A DNA stretch of 34,098 bases, from positions 1 to 34,098 of the forward strand of contig DBTL01000018.1 of assembly GCA_002307035.1 (NCBI GenBank). Direction: 5' to 3'. The translations under genes were made by a program, and so were the position numbers. Under the pieces are notes generated by a model, which saw nothing but the letters and a program-made list of their open reading frames with translations, did no database searches and had not been told where the DNA came from. Shown here piece by piece: positions 7,234-16,223 of the stretch. Position 1 is the stretch's first letter, and each line of letters opens with the position of its first letter. Origin of the DNA: Bacteroides sp. UBA1317. GTDB taxonomy: Bacteria; Bacteroidota; Bacteroidia; Bacteroidales; Bacteroidaceae.

Positions 7234-9441
7234 TTATAAATTAGTAAGAAAGAACTCCGTCAACCTTGTGAACAGATGGAAGCGTGTATTGCCACCATAA
7301 ATCCCATGGTTACGGTTAGTATATATTTGCATGTCAAACTGTTTATCAGCTTGCACCAGACATTCGCTATATTCTGCGCAGTTTTGGAAATGCACGTTAT
7401 CATCAGCCATACCATGAACGAGTAATAATCTCCCGTTTAAATTGGCCGCACGCGTAAATGCCGATCCGGCTTTGTATCCTTCTGCGTTTTCTTGGGGAGT
7501 GCGCATATAACGCTCTCCGTAGATAGTGTCGTAATATTTCCAGTCGGTAACTGCTGCTACTGCTGCTCCGGCTTTAAACACAGGTGTACCTTCACTCATG
7601 CTCATAACGGTCATATATCCTCCGAAACTCCAACCCCAAATACCTATACGTGTTTTGTCAACATAGGGTTGTTCAGCCATGTATTTGGCTGTCTCAACCT
7701 GATCTTGAGCCTCTTTTACTCCCAGATTCAGATAAGTGCATTTGGCAAATTCGGCTCCACGTCCGCCTGTTCCGCGTCCGTCTACACAAATTACCAAATA
7801 ACCTTTGCTAGCCATATAAGCATCCCAGCCTATTCCACCACGATCGCCTCCTATTCCCCATTTGTCTACTACTTCCTGACTACCCGGGCCACTGTATTGA
7901 TACATCAGTACCGGATATTTCTTTGAAGTAGAAAAACTTGCCGGTTTTATCATCCAACCGTTGAGTTCTGTGCCTTGAGATGTTTTGAAGCGGAAGAACT
8001 CTTTCTGTGGGAGGTTATACTCAGCCAGTGTTGTTTTCAGTTTATCGTTGGTCACCAGCGTTTTGAGCACTTTTCCGTTGTTGTCGTTTAGTGTAATGAT
8101 TGTTGGCGTTTGCAAGCTGGAGTAAGTGTTCATGTAATAGCGCATGGATGTGCTGAAAATAGCAGCATTGGTTCCGATCTTCTCTGATAATTTTGTCTTT
8201 GTTCCTTTTTTATCTATCTTGTAAACGGCTTGTCGCAGAGGACTTTCTTCGTTACTTTCGTAATAGAAAGTATTGGATATAGAATCCCATCCGATAAATC
8301 GTTTCACTTCGTAGTTTCCTTTTGTTACTTGTTTTACGAGATTTCCACCCATACTGTACCAATAAAGATGTGCGTAACCGTCTTTTTCACTGATAAAGCT
8401 AAAGTGCTCAGTATAAAACACGATATTGTCGAAAATGTTTTCGTTGATGTAATAAGGGCTTTCATCGCGCAAGATCAGTTTGCAGATTGTAGAGCGAGGA
8501 TCACCAAAGTACATATCAAAACGATTTTGATGACGATTCAACGTCATGATAGCCAATTTGTTCGTATTTTTAGTAAAGCGTATGCGAGGTATGTATCCGT
8601 CTGTATCCAGTGGCAACTTCATCTTTCGGGTTACTTTCGATTTAATGTCGAAGGTATGCACAGACACTTTAGAATTTGTTTCGCCGGTTTTCGGATATTT
8701 GTAGGTATAGGCTCCGGGATAGTTTTCCAGTTCACTGTAGTGGGGGGCTTGTCCCGCAAAGAGAGGGAAAGAATAAGAAGGTACTTTGCTCTCGTCAAAA
8801 CGGATGAAAGCCAGCATCGTGTTGTCAGGACTAAACTCTAATGCTCGCGAAAAACTGAATTCTTCTTCATATACCCAATCGGGTATTCCATTCAGCACTT
8901 CATTAATCTTTCCGTCTTCTGTAACCTGAGATTCGCTGTTGCCATAGAGTATCTTCACTAAAAAAATATTGTTATCTCTTACAAAAGCGACCATGTTGCC
9001 ATCGGGCGAGAAAACAGGAGCTTGTTGAGGTCCGCCGTCTGAAAGTTTTTCTACTAGATTTCTTTTAATGGTATACAAATAGTGTACAGCCGTGTATGAA
9101 TGACGATAGATCGGTTGAGTTTCAGTACGAATCAAGAGTTTGCTCTCGTCCGGTGAGAAGGCATATCCATCGATTTTCTTGAAGGTACACTCTCTCGCTT
9201 TTGTTACATCAAACAGAACTTCTACTTGCTGCCCCGTTTTAAACGAATATTTCACAATTTGTGTTCCATCGGTGTTCATTTGGGTATAATGTTCACCATC
9301 AGCCATGGGAACAACACCTTGTATACCTTCCGGACGAAACTTACCTGACGTGATTTCTTTTAAATCGAGTGTTTTGCTTCCTTGTGCGAAAGTTGTCATG
9401 CCAAGCAGGCAAAAGAGAAGAATTATACTTAATCTTTTCAT
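7234..9441 (-). CDS. Dipeptidyl peptidase IV, S9 family serine protease, exported
   Basis: A 735-aa periplasmic or surface peptidase that releases X-Pro (or X-Ala) dipeptides. It has a signal peptide (MKRLSIILLFCLLGMTTFAQ), an N-terminal beta-propeller with VFSPDGNMVAFV and LEFSPDNTMLAFI blades, the double-Glu helix DWVYEEEFSF that anchors the substrate N-terminus, and a C-terminal alpha/beta hydrolase domain. Catalytic residues: Ser605 in GWSFGGYM, Asp in HGMADDNVHF, His in NRNHGIYGG. The oxyanion region YQYSGPGSQEV is also present. A minus-strand -7 box TATTTTTG (9474-9481) precedes it with a leader of about 25 nt. lipA follows after 4 nt. In Bacteroidales such peptidases degrade host and dietary proteins, and homologs are considered to affect incretin-type peptides; that last role is not visible here. 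Confidence 0.95.
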   Translation of the reverse strand: MKRLSIILLFCLLGMTTFAQGSKTLDLKEITSGKFRPEGIQGVVPMADGEHYTQMNTDGTQIVKYSFKTGQQVEVLFDVTKARECTFKKIDGYAFSPDESKLLIRTETQPIYRHSYTAVHYLYTIKRNLVEKLSDGGPQQAPVFSPDGNMVAFVRDNNIFLVKILYGNSESQVTEDGKINEVLNGIPDWVYEEEFSFSRALEFSPDNTMLAFIRFDESKVPSYSFPLFAGQAPHYSELENYPGAYTYKYPKTGETNSKVSVHTFDIKSKVTRKMKLPLDTDGYIPRIRFTKNTNKLAIMTLNRHQNRFDMYFGDPRSTICKLILRDESPYYINENIFDNIVFYTEHFSFISEKDGYAHLYWYSMGGNLVKQVTKGNYEVKRFIGWDSISNTFYYESNEESPLRQAVYKIDKKGTKTKLSEKIGTNAAIFSTSMRYYMNTYSSLQTPTIITLNDNNGKVLKTLVTNDKLKTTLAEYNLPQKEFFRFKTSQGTELNGWMIKPASFSTSKKYPVLMYQYSGPGSQEVVDKWGIGGDRGGIGWDAYMASKGYLVICVDGRGTGGRGAEFAKCTYLNLGVKEAQDQVETAKYMAEQPYVDKTRIGIWGWSFGGYMTVMSMSEGTPVFKAGAAVAAVTDWKYYDTIYGERYMRTPQENAEGYKAGSAFTRAANLNGRLLLVHGMADDNVHFQNCAEYSECLVQADKQFDMQIYTNRNHGIYGGNTRFHLFTRLTEFFLTNL

Positions 9442-9473
9442 CGTTTTATAATTTTGATTTACGCTTTATCATG

Positions 9474-9481
9474 CAAAAATA
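9474..9481 (-). promoter_or_regulatory. Bacteroidetes -7 promoter box for the DPP IV-lipA transcript
   Basis: The minus strand reads TATTTTTG, fitting TAnnTTTG, 33 nt upstream of the DPP IV ATG at 9441. It is part of a divergent promoter region with the radical-SAM gene. Confidence 0.6.
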
Positions 9482-9504
9482 GGAAAATGTAATAACTAAA
9501 TTCG

Positions 9505-9512
9505 TAAATTTG
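9505..9512 (+). promoter_or_regulatory. Bacteroidetes -7 promoter box for the TIGR01212 radical-SAM gene
   Basis: TAAATTTG fits TAnnTTTG and lies 20 nt before the ATG at 9533. It is flanked by AACTAA (9494-9499) and TTAGTT (9521-9526), an inverted pair that could be an operator, but this is weak. Confidence 0.55.
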
Positions 9513-9532
9513 CAGCTAAATTAGTTCGAATA

Positions 9533-10459
9533 ATGAATCAGCTTCCTCTATATAATGAATTTCCCGTATTTCTGAAACGCTATTTTACTGATAAGGTGCA
9601 AAAGATTTCGCTGAATGCCGGCTTTACTTGCCCTAATCGTGACGGTAGTAAAGGTAATGGCGGATGTACATATTGCAACAATCAAACGTTTAATCCGGAT
9701 TATTGCAAGACGGATAAGTCAATAACCATGCAGTTGGAAGAGGGAAAGCGTTTCTTTTCGTATAAATACCCCGAAATGCAGTATCTTGCCTATTTCCAGG
9801 CATACACCAACACATATTCCGAGCTTGCCGGGCTAAAGCGCAAGTATGAAGAAGCGTTGAGTGTAGAAGGTGTAGTTGGTTTGATTATCGGGACCCGCCC
9901 CGACTGCATGCCCGACGAGTTGTTGCGCTACCTCGAAGAGCTGAACAAGCACCACTTCTTGTTGGTTGAATATGGTATAGAAAGCACTAACGATGAAACT
10001 TTGAAGCGCATTAATCGCGGACACACTTATGCCGAGACGATAGATGCCGTGGAGCGTACAGCTGCTTGCGGGATACTTACGGGAGGTCATGTTATACTTG
10101 GATTGCCGGGAGAAACACCTGAAGAGATTATTGCTCAGGCAGCTATTATCTCCCGATTGCCGCTCGATACATTGAAGATGCATCAGCTACAGTTGGTACG
10201 GGGCACACGCATGGCGTATGAATATGCTAAGCGTCCGGAAGATTTCCATTTGTTTGAGGTGGATGAATATATTGATTTGGTTATAGATTATATACAGCAT
10301 CTTCGTTCGGATATTGTTCTTGAACGATTCATATCTCAATCTCCAAAGGAGTTGTTGATTGCTCCTGATTGGGGGTTAAAAAACTATGAATTTACTGCTC
10401 GCTTACAGAAAAGAATGAGAGAAAAAGGTGCTTATCAAGGCGAGTTGTATGCAGGTTAA
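9533..10459 (+). CDS. TIGR01212 (YhcC-type) radical SAM protein
   Basis: A 308-aa radical SAM enzyme of the YhcC/TIGR01212 branch, related to Elp3-like proteins. The N-terminus LPLYNEFPVFLKRYFTDKVQKISLNAGFTCPNRDG and the cysteine cluster in CPNRDGSKGNGGCTYCNN are family hallmarks, with the SAM cluster formed by Cys in CPNRDG and the CTYC pair. The segment FQAYTNTYSEL, VEYGIESTNDETLKRINRGH and GHVILGLPGETPEEI follow the radical-SAM barrel order. The biochemical substrate of the family is not established to my knowledge. It has its own -7 box, divergent from DPP IV, and is followed by the flavodiiron gene after 38 nt. Confidence 0.92.
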   Translation: MNQLPLYNEFPVFLKRYFTDKVQKISLNAGFTCPNRDGSKGNGGCTYCNNQTFNPDYCKTDKSITMQLEEGKRFFSYKYPEMQYLAYFQAYTNTYSELAGLKRKYEEALSVEGVVGLIIGTRPDCMPDELLRYLEELNKHHFLLVEYGIESTNDETLKRINRGHTYAETIDAVERTAACGILTGGHVILGLPGETPEEIIAQAAIISRLPLDTLKMHQLQLVRGTRMAYEYAKRPEDFHLFEVDEYIDLVIDYIQHLRSDIVLERFISQSPKELLIAPDWGLKNYEFTARLQKRMREKGAYQGELYAG

Positions 10460-10471
10460 GAAAAAAAGGAC

Positions 10472-10479
10472 TATTTTTG
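10472..10479 (+). promoter_or_regulatory. Possible -7 promoter box for the flavodiiron gene
   Basis: TATTTTTG fits TAnnTTTG in the gap after the radical-SAM stop. If used, the transcript would begin near 10486, which rules out the TTG at 10477 as a start and favours the ATG at 10498 over that at 10489. Confidence 0.4.
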
Positions 10480-10497
10480 CTTTATAAAATGAGAAAT

Positions 10498-11694
10498 ATG
10501 GAAGAGAAGACAAGAATCAAAGGAAAAGTTCATTATGTAGGAGTGAATGATCGTACGAAACACCTTTTTGAAGGACTATGGCCTTTGCCTTACGGGGTGT
10601 CGTATAACTCTTACCTGATAGATGATGAAAAGGTAGCTTTGGTTGACACGGTTGATATTTGCTATTTTGAGGTGTTTCTTCATAAGATAAGGTCAGTTAT
10701 AGGCGATCGTCCTATTGATTATCTTATTATAAACCACATGGAGCCGGATCATTCGGGCTCTCTTGGTTTAATTAAACAGCATTATCCAAATATTATTATT
10801 GTAGGAAACAAGCAAACCTTCGGTATGGTAGAAGGCTTTTACGGCATTACCGGAGAGCAATACCTCATTGCAAATGGTGATTCCCTGGATTTAGGATATC
10901 ATAAACTTACTTTCTATCTAACTCCTATGGTGCATTGGCCGGAAACGATGATGACGTTTGATGAAACAGAAGGTATTATTTTTTCAGGTGATGGTTTTGG
11001 TGCTTTTGGTACGCTTGATGGTGGTTTTATGGATACCCGCCTGAATACCGACCTTTTTTGGCAAGAGATGATACGTTATTATTCCAATATTGTTGGCAAA
11101 TATGGTTCGGCTGTGCAGAAAGCGCTTGAGAAGTTGGCGCCGTTACGAATCACTACTATTTGCTCCACTCATGGGCCTGTATGGATAGAACAGAAAGATC
11201 GGGTTATGGACATTTACGACAGGATGAGCCGATACGAAGGTGAAGAGGGTGTGGTAATCGTTTACGGAACAATGTACGGCAACACAGAGCAGATGGCTGA
11301 AGCTATTGCATTGGAGTTGTCTGTACAAGGAATAAAGAATATTGTGCTTCACAATGTGAATAAGCGACATCCTTCTTATATCATAGCCGATATATTCAAA
11401 TACAAAGGTCTTATTATTGGTAGTGCTACTTATTGCAATGAGCTCTATCCGGAAATCGATTCGTTGCTTTCGAAGATATTAACTCGTGATATGAAGAATC
11501 GTTATCTAGGTTACTTTGGTTCTTTCTGTTGGTCGAGTGCTGCTTTGCGGCACATGAACACATTTGCAGAGAAAAGCAAGTTCGAACTTGTGGGTATACC
11601 GATTGATATGAAAATATCGATGAGTGACCAAACTTACGATGAGTGCGAAGCTCTCGGGCTAGCCATGGCGGAGCGTTTAAAGCAAGATCGATAA
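10498..11694 (+). CDS. Flavodiiron protein (class A, FprA/ROO type)
   Basis: A cytoplasmic O2 or NO reductase that protects anaerobes. About 398 aa with two domains. The N-terminal metallo-beta-lactamase-like domain carries the diiron ligands His80, Glu82, Asp84 and His85 in NHMEPDHSG, a further His in MVHWPETM, the bridging Asp in FSGDGFGAFG, and His in STHGPVW. The C-terminal flavodoxin domain shows the FMN phosphate loop VVIVYGTMYGNTEQMAEA and the later GSFCWSS loop. No rubredoxin extension follows, so an external electron donor is needed. In-frame starts exist at 10477 (TTG), 10489 (ATG) and 10498 (ATG); I chose 10498 because of the promoter box at 10472-10479, though 10489 is possible. 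nagB follows after 53 nt. Confidence 0.93.
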   Translation: MEEKTRIKGKVHYVGVNDRTKHLFEGLWPLPYGVSYNSYLIDDEKVALVDTVDICYFEVFLHKIRSVIGDRPIDYLIINHMEPDHSGSLGLIKQHYPNIIIVGNKQTFGMVEGFYGITGEQYLIANGDSLDLGYHKLTFYLTPMVHWPETMMTFDETEGIIFSGDGFGAFGTLDGGFMDTRLNTDLFWQEMIRYYSNIVGKYGSAVQKALEKLAPLRITTICSTHGPVWIEQKDRVMDIYDRMSRYEGEEGVVIVYGTMYGNTEQMAEAIALELSVQGIKNIVLHNVNKRHPSYIIADIFKYKGLIIGSATYCNELYPEIDSLLSKILTRDMKNRYLGYFGSFCWSSAALRHMNTFAEKSKFELVGIPIDMKISMSDQTYDECEALGLAMAERLKQDR

Positions 11695-11747
11695 CAAGTT
11701 ACTAATAAAATTCCCCCAATTTATTAACATACTAAAAACAATCGAAC

Positions 11748-12560
11748 ATGAGACTTATTATTCAGCCCGATTATCAGGCTATCTCTAAGTGGGCAGCCAA
11801 CTATGTTGCTGCTCGTATCCGTAAAGCTCAGCCCACGGCCGAAACTCCTTTTGTGCTTGGACTGCCTACGGGTTCATCTCCGCTAGGCATGTATAAAGAA
11901 TTAATCGACCTAAATAAAAAAGGCCTAGTGTCGTTCAAACATGTAGTTACATTCAATATGGACGAATATGTCGGCTTGCCTCAATCGCATCCCGAAAGTT
12001 ATTATTCGTTTATGTGGAACAATTTTTTCAGCCACGTAGATGTATTACCCGGTAATGTGAATATACTAAATGGTAATGCAGCGGATTTGGAGGCCGAATG
12101 TGCTGATTATGAAGAAAAGATCGCTTCTTATGGCGGTATTGATCTATTCCTTGGTGGCATTGGTCCCGATGGACACATTGCGTTCAATGAACCGGGCTCT
12201 TCACTATCTTCTCGTACGCGTGTCAAGACACTGACCACGGATACGATTATTGCCAATTCCCGTTTCTTTGATAACGATGTGGATAAGGTACCTAAGACAT
12301 CTCTCACTGTGGGCGTGGGCACTGTGCTTTCAGCCAAAGAAGTATTGATTATTGTGAATGGACACAACAAAGCTCGTGCACTTTATCATGCTGTTGAAGG
12401 AGCCATATCACAGATGTGGACTATAAGTGCCTTGCAAATGCATCAAAAGGGCATCATCGTTTGTGATGATGTTGCTACTTTTGAGTTGAAGGTTGGTACG
12501 TATCGTTATTTTAAAGATATTGAGGCTGATAATCTTGATCCGGTTTCATTGCTGAAGTAG
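11748..12560 (+). CDS. nagB: Glucosamine-6-phosphate deaminase
   Basis: Converts glucosamine 6-phosphate to fructose 6-phosphate and ammonia, the step that sends amino sugars from mucin and chitin-type glycans into glycolysis. The 270-aa length is that of hexameric NagB. Signatures are LGLPTGSSPLGMYKEL (phosphate loop), VVTFNMDEYVGL (catalytic Asp), and GIGPDGHIAFNEPGSSL with the catalytic His and the NagB-type glutamate. The C-terminal segment ISQMWTISALQMHQKGIIVCDD is also typical. It stands 53 nt after the flavodiiron gene and ends in a strong hairpin terminator. Confidence 0.97.
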   Translation: MRLIIQPDYQAISKWAANYVAARIRKAQPTAETPFVLGLPTGSSPLGMYKELIDLNKKGLVSFKHVVTFNMDEYVGLPQSHPESYYSFMWNNFFSHVDVLPGNVNILNGNAADLEAECADYEEKIASYGGIDLFLGGIGPDGHIAFNEPGSSLSSRTRVKTLTTDTIIANSRFFDNDVDKVPKTSLTVGVGTVLSAKEVLIIVNGHNKARALYHAVEGAISQMWTISALQMHQKGIIVCDDVATFELKVGTYRYFKDIEADNLDPVSLLK

Positions 12561-12579
12561 TACACTTTCATATTATAAG

Positions 12580-12626
12580 GAAGCCCCGTTTTTAGAAAAT
12601 AAAATGTCTAAAAGCGGGGCTTCTTT
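12580..12626. terminator. Bidirectional Rho-independent terminator between nagB and the Sua5-like gene
   Basis: GAAGCCCCGTTTTTAGA (12580-12596) pairs with TCTAAAAGCGGGGCTTC (12607-12623), 17 bp with a single G-T pair and a 10-nt loop, followed by TTTT. The A/T-rich ends of both arms let it serve both converging genes. Confidence 0.9.
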
Positions 12627-12642
12627 TCGGGAGATATACTTG

Positions 12643-13257
12643 CTAAAAGTCTTTTAGTTCCCCCTTGCCTTGGCGGGTAATTTTAGCTTCACCATCCACG
12701 CAGTTTACAATGGTAGAAGGTTCTATGCCACCAATGCCACCGTCTATAACCAAATTAACCATGCTGCCAAATTTCTCATCGATCAGTTCGGGTGTAGTAA
12801 GGTATTCCATATCATCACCTTTTTCATGTGGTAGGGTGGTGGTCATTATAGGTGCATCTAGTAAACGGGCTATTTCACTGGTAATATGATTGTCGGGCAT
12901 ACGAATGCCCACTTCTTTACGATTCTTAAATATTTTGGGTAGTTTGCTACCCGTGTTCAAGATGAAAGTAAACGCTCCCGGCAGATTGCGTTTCATCAGT
13001 TTAAAGGTATTGTTATCTAGCTTGGCATATTCACTGATGCTGCTTAAATCGTAGCAAATGATGGAGAGATTGTTTTTGCGGGGGTCAATCTCTTTAATTC
13101 TGCAAATACGTTCTATAGCCCGCTCTTTCAGTCCATGACAACCGATGGCATACATCGTGTCCGTGGGATAGATGATGAGACCTCCATCGTTGAGTATGTC
13201 TACAACTTGCTGCAAATCTTGGAGGCTATTGTTCTTTTCATAAAGTCTCAGAAGCAT
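12643..13257 (-). CDS. Sua5/YciO/YrdC/YwlC family protein (L-threonylcarbamoyladenylate synthase-like)
   Basis: A 204-aa member of the family that makes threonylcarbamoyl-AMP for the t6A modification at position 37 of ANN-decoding tRNAs. The conserved motif is GGLIIYPTDTMYAIGCHGLKE, followed by KEIDPRKNNLSIICYDLSSISEYA and the PGAFTFIL motif, with IRMPDNHITSEIARLLDAPIMTTTLP towards the C-terminus. Overall it resembles the YciO branch more than TsaC, so the exact function is less certain than the fold. Its ATG shares one base with the stop of the AsmA-family gene (TAATG), implying coupled translation. It converges on nagB across a strong terminator. Confidence 0.88.
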   Translation of the reverse strand: MLLRLYEKNNSLQDLQQVVDILNDGGLIIYPTDTMYAIGCHGLKERAIERICRIKEIDPRKNNLSIICYDLSSISEYAKLDNNTFKLMKRNLPGAFTFILNTGSKLPKIFKNRKEVGIRMPDNHITSEIARLLDAPIMTTTLPHEKGDDMEYLTTPELIDEKFGSMVNLVIDGGIGGIEPSTIVNCVDGEAKITRQGKGELKDF

Positions 13258-15776
13258 TATTTTATCTTTTTCTTGAGGAAATCCAGTATTTTTTCAGTGG
13301 CTTTCTCGGTTACTTTTTTCTTGAGCGAATCAGTATTGGCAGTTGTAGCCGAATCCAGTCCCAACTTCTTTCCGATTGCTTTGACGGCTTCGCTTTTTGC
13401 TGATTCAGCAACTTGAGCGGCCATACTCTTGGTGTCAAGTGATACTTTGGGAGAAGTAAATGTTCCACCAATCTTCAAATCGACTGTTGATAGCTGAGTC
13501 AGTTTGCCTGCGGAAGTTGGAATTTTTACCTTGCCCGAATAATTAATGGTTTGGTCTAATCCGGTGGTACCGGAAAGATTCATGTTATATTCACCCATCT
13601 TGACATCGAATGGCTTGGTAGCTACACGCCCGTCTTTGATCGTAAAGTCGATTGTTAAATCTTTCACTTTCATCTCCTTTAGCGAAGGTTTTTTTAATGC
13701 ACTCGCAATCAGATCGATCGTCTTGACGCCACTTAAGTTTAAATCTTTTGTTGACAGAGTACCTTCACCTTGCATGTTGTCCAGTACGGGACTCATGGTC
13801 TCATCCAGATCAGTAAGAATGCTCATGTTGCCTGAGAATGTTCCCTTCAGGTTCTCAAAGACAGGTGCCATTTTTTGCACCATATCAAGCTCCTTATAGG
13901 CCTTTGCAAAGTTGATGTTGCCCATTCGGAAAGCGCCACTCATCTTGGGCTTTTTCACGTCTTGTGAAGAGTAGTAACCATTCATTACTACGGTGCCACC
14001 CATGGTGTTCATTGATAGATTTTTCATATCCACCTTTCCGTCTTTTATGGTTATTTGCCCAATCATGTTATTAAAGGTCATTTTGTCAAAAAGGACCTCT
14101 TTCATGTTGGCGTCCATCTGAAAGTCAATATTTCTAGGAATTTCAAGGACTCCGCTCTCTGTTGCAGATGTGGTAGCAGTTGCAGTACTATCTGAAGTCA
14201 TGAAATCGTTCAGACTGAAATGATTAGAGTGTATGTTGAGCGTACCTTTCAGAGTTTTATCCTTCAAGACATAGCCCATGTAGTTTTCAAAGCGGCTATC
14301 GGCTGTAATGTCATTTTTGCCAATATTTACAGTCGTTTCACTTAGTTGCAAGTATTTGGGTGTAAAGGTGAGAAGTGACTTTTTGATCTCTACATCAGGC
14401 ATGTCCTTCATCTTCAACTTCATGTTTGCAAGTCCGATAGTTCCTGCGGCATTGAATTTATCATATTGTTCTTTTTCAGCATAAGAGAGACGTCCGGCCA
14501 TTTGCATATTGGCTGTTACGGTTCCGTTTAGTTCCATGTTCTCCAACGGATAGACTTGTTTTATCATGCCTAAGTTGAGTGTTCCTTTCGCTTCAGTTTT
14601 GAAATCGGGATCGCTGACAGGCGTTTTCACACTAGCTGCTATGCTGAATGGATTTCCGGCCAATCGGAAGCTGAATGGGCTAACCGTTATTTCTGTTAGA
14701 TCAGCACTTCCTCCCGGATTCTTTACGTTAGCATGAATGTTGATCTGGTCTACTCCAGCCGGTAATGACGGATATCGGAATATAGCATTCTTTACATCCA
14801 GTGTGGCGTCAAATTGCGGTAGAGTATCTCCTTGGTACGTACCTTTAGCATAAGCGGACAGCGTTGCCTTCCCATCTGTTTTCACGCTCTCGAACTCTTT
14901 GGCATAAATGGCCGGAATGAGTGATAATATCTCTTTAAAGCCTACTTCACTTGTATTGAGCTTTAAGTCCATGTCGATGGCAGGATCCTTCATGGCTACC
15001 CACCCATCAATGCCGGCTTTGATTGCGTTTAAGCGAAATTCGCTCTCTTTGAATGTGTATTTGCTATTCACTAAGTCGGCATCTATATCCATCTTGGTGT
15101 AGATGTTTGCTTTGCTAAGGAAAGGAATGGTACCCATTTTGAAGGTCATCTCCTTTGTTTCAGCTTCTACGTTCAGCGTCGTGCGGTCGCTACCCAGATC
15201 TCCTGAGCAAGAAGCGTCTAATTTATTTATTTCGGCATACATACCTGCTTGGCGATCATCATAGATGATGTTTACATTGCTGGCCGTGAACTTTTTTAGT
15301 TGCATTTTGAAAGGAGATTCTGTTTCCGCAGCTGCTGTTTGCGTAGTGCTGTCGGGTTTCATTATGTCCCAGTTCACCTTGCCATCCGGCAATACGATAG
15401 CGTGTATTTGAGTATTCTCAATGGATATTTTAGATAAATCATATTCACTATTACCCAATAGTGAGAACAGGTTAATAACTGCCGTTACTTCACCGGCTTT
15501 AACCAAAGTATCATTTTTAAATTCTCCACTTCCTTTGAGGTAGAAATCGTTGAGGGTGACGGAAGCCTTAGGGAAGTTCTTGAATAAGCTGATATTCAGG
15601 CTCTCAAAATTGAACTGTGCATTCAGCATTTTGTTCCCTTCTGTTTTGACTATTTTTTCAATCTTCCCGCGGAAAGCGAAAGGTAGTAATAGCATCAGTA
15701 GCAAGATTGCTCCCAATGTGATGGCGGTTATTTTTAATCCTTTTTTTATATTCGTCTGCTTAATTTTCTGTTCCAT
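13257..15776 (-). CDS. AsmA family inner-membrane-anchored protein
   Basis: 839 aa. An N-terminal membrane anchor (about residues 13-33, ITAITLGAILLLMLLLPFAF) is followed by the AsmA N-terminal motif in which RGKIEKIVKTEGNKMLNAQF leads into FKNFPKASVTLNDFYLKG. The long periplasmic part is beta-strand repetitive, and the C-terminal AsmA_2-type region includes MQGEGTLSTKDLNLSG and KDGRVATKPFDVKMG. AsmA-like proteins (AsmA, TamB, YhdP) are repeating-beta-groove proteins implicated in moving phospholipids between membranes; that is family knowledge. The tail (about residues 785-839) is rich in Lys, Ala and Ser. A minus-strand -7 box TATATTTG (15796-15803) lies close before the ATG. The Sua5-like gene overlaps its stop codon by one base. 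Confidence 0.9.
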   Translation of the reverse strand: MEQKIKQTNIKKGLKITAITLGAILLLMLLLPFAFRGKIEKIVKTEGNKMLNAQFNFESLNISLFKNFPKASVTLNDFYLKGSGEFKNDTLVKAGEVTAVINLFSLLGNSEYDLSKISIENTQIHAIVLPDGKVNWDIMKPDSTTQTAAAETESPFKMQLKKFTASNVNIIYDDRQAGMYAEINKLDASCSGDLGSDRTTLNVEAETKEMTFKMGTIPFLSKANIYTKMDIDADLVNSKYTFKESEFRLNAIKAGIDGWVAMKDPAIDMDLKLNTSEVGFKEILSLIPAIYAKEFESVKTDGKATLSAYAKGTYQGDTLPQFDATLDVKNAIFRYPSLPAGVDQINIHANVKNPGGSADLTEITVSPFSFRLAGNPFSIAASVKTPVSDPDFKTEAKGTLNLGMIKQVYPLENMELNGTVTANMQMAGRLSYAEKEQYDKFNAAGTIGLANMKLKMKDMPDVEIKKSLLTFTPKYLQLSETTVNIGKNDITADSRFENYMGYVLKDKTLKGTLNIHSNHFSLNDFMTSDSTATATTSATESGVLEIPRNIDFQMDANMKEVLFDKMTFNNMIGQITIKDGKVDMKNLSMNTMGGTVVMNGYYSSQDVKKPKMSGAFRMGNINFAKAYKELDMVQKMAPVFENLKGTFSGNMSILTDLDETMSPVLDNMQGEGTLSTKDLNLSGVKTIDLIASALKKPSLKEMKVKDLTIDFTIKDGRVATKPFDVKMGEYNMNLSGTTGLDQTINYSGKVKIPTSAGKLTQLSTVDLKIGGTFTSPKVSLDTKSMAAQVAESAKSEAVKAIGKKLGLDSATTANTDSLKKKVTEKATEKILDFLKKKIK

Positions 15777-15795
15777 AACTAAATGTATTATTTTA

Positions 15796-15803
15796 CAAAT
15801 ATA
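15796..15803 (-). promoter_or_regulatory. Bacteroidetes -7 promoter box for the AsmA-family gene
   Basis: The minus strand reads TATATTTG, 20 nt upstream of the ATG at 15776, giving a very short leader. Confidence 0.55.
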
Positions 15804-15862
15804 CTTAATTTTTCTGAGATAACTGCATGCATTGGAATGAAAAATGAGAGAACCTTTATTAA

Positions 15863-16025
15863 GTGAGAGGTATATTCACCTCCAATGAAAAAACATGTTT
15901 TACTCTCACATCTATCACGGAAAACGCTGGAACGGCTTTCTGCAAGTCATCTCAGCGTGTGGTAGTAAAATATGTCTACCACTTTTTTGGGTGTTTTACT
16001 CTCACTTTTCGGGTTTTACTATCAC
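15863..16025. repeat. Intergenic repeat area with TTTTACTCTCAC units and small hairpins
   Basis: TTTTACTCTCAC occurs at 15898-15909 and again at 15994-16005; a third copy, TTTTACTATCAC, is at 16014-16025. An inverted copy of the core, GTGAGAG, stands at 15863-15869 and can pair with CTCTCAC at 15903-15909. Two hairpins lie inside: GAGGT/ACCTC (15867-15882) and GTGGTAG (15959-15965) with CTACCAC (15976-15982). Spacing between the units is uneven (84 and 8 nt), so it is not a CRISPR array. It may be one copy of a dispersed genomic repeat. Confidence 0.55.
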
Positions 16026-16223
16026 ACTTTGCCTTAGTTCTCCTCTTTTTTTGCTCAAACGGCTATCGATTGCTCCATTTTTGCTTCGTTTTCTGATGAT
16101 GCTTTTGTTTCCTTCTGCGAACAGTATCTCTCTTTCTCTGATAAAGAGCACACTGAAGTATTCCTCTGCACGGTACTATTATCGGTGAATAACACGAGCT
16201 GTAAGTTTGCGAAACGGTAGAAG

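Noticed and set aside
8230..8841. Open frame of 203 codons on the plus strand
   Set aside because: Fully antisense to the dipeptidyl peptidase IV gene, with no domain or promoter of its own.
15898..16025. Possible CRISPR array
   Set aside because: Only three 12-nt copies with uneven spacing of 84 and 8 nt and no cas genes in the window.
15863..16188. Two overlapping short frames on the plus strand in the intergenic region
   Set aside because: Their translations are low-complexity, cover the repeat units, and show no family signature or conserved start.
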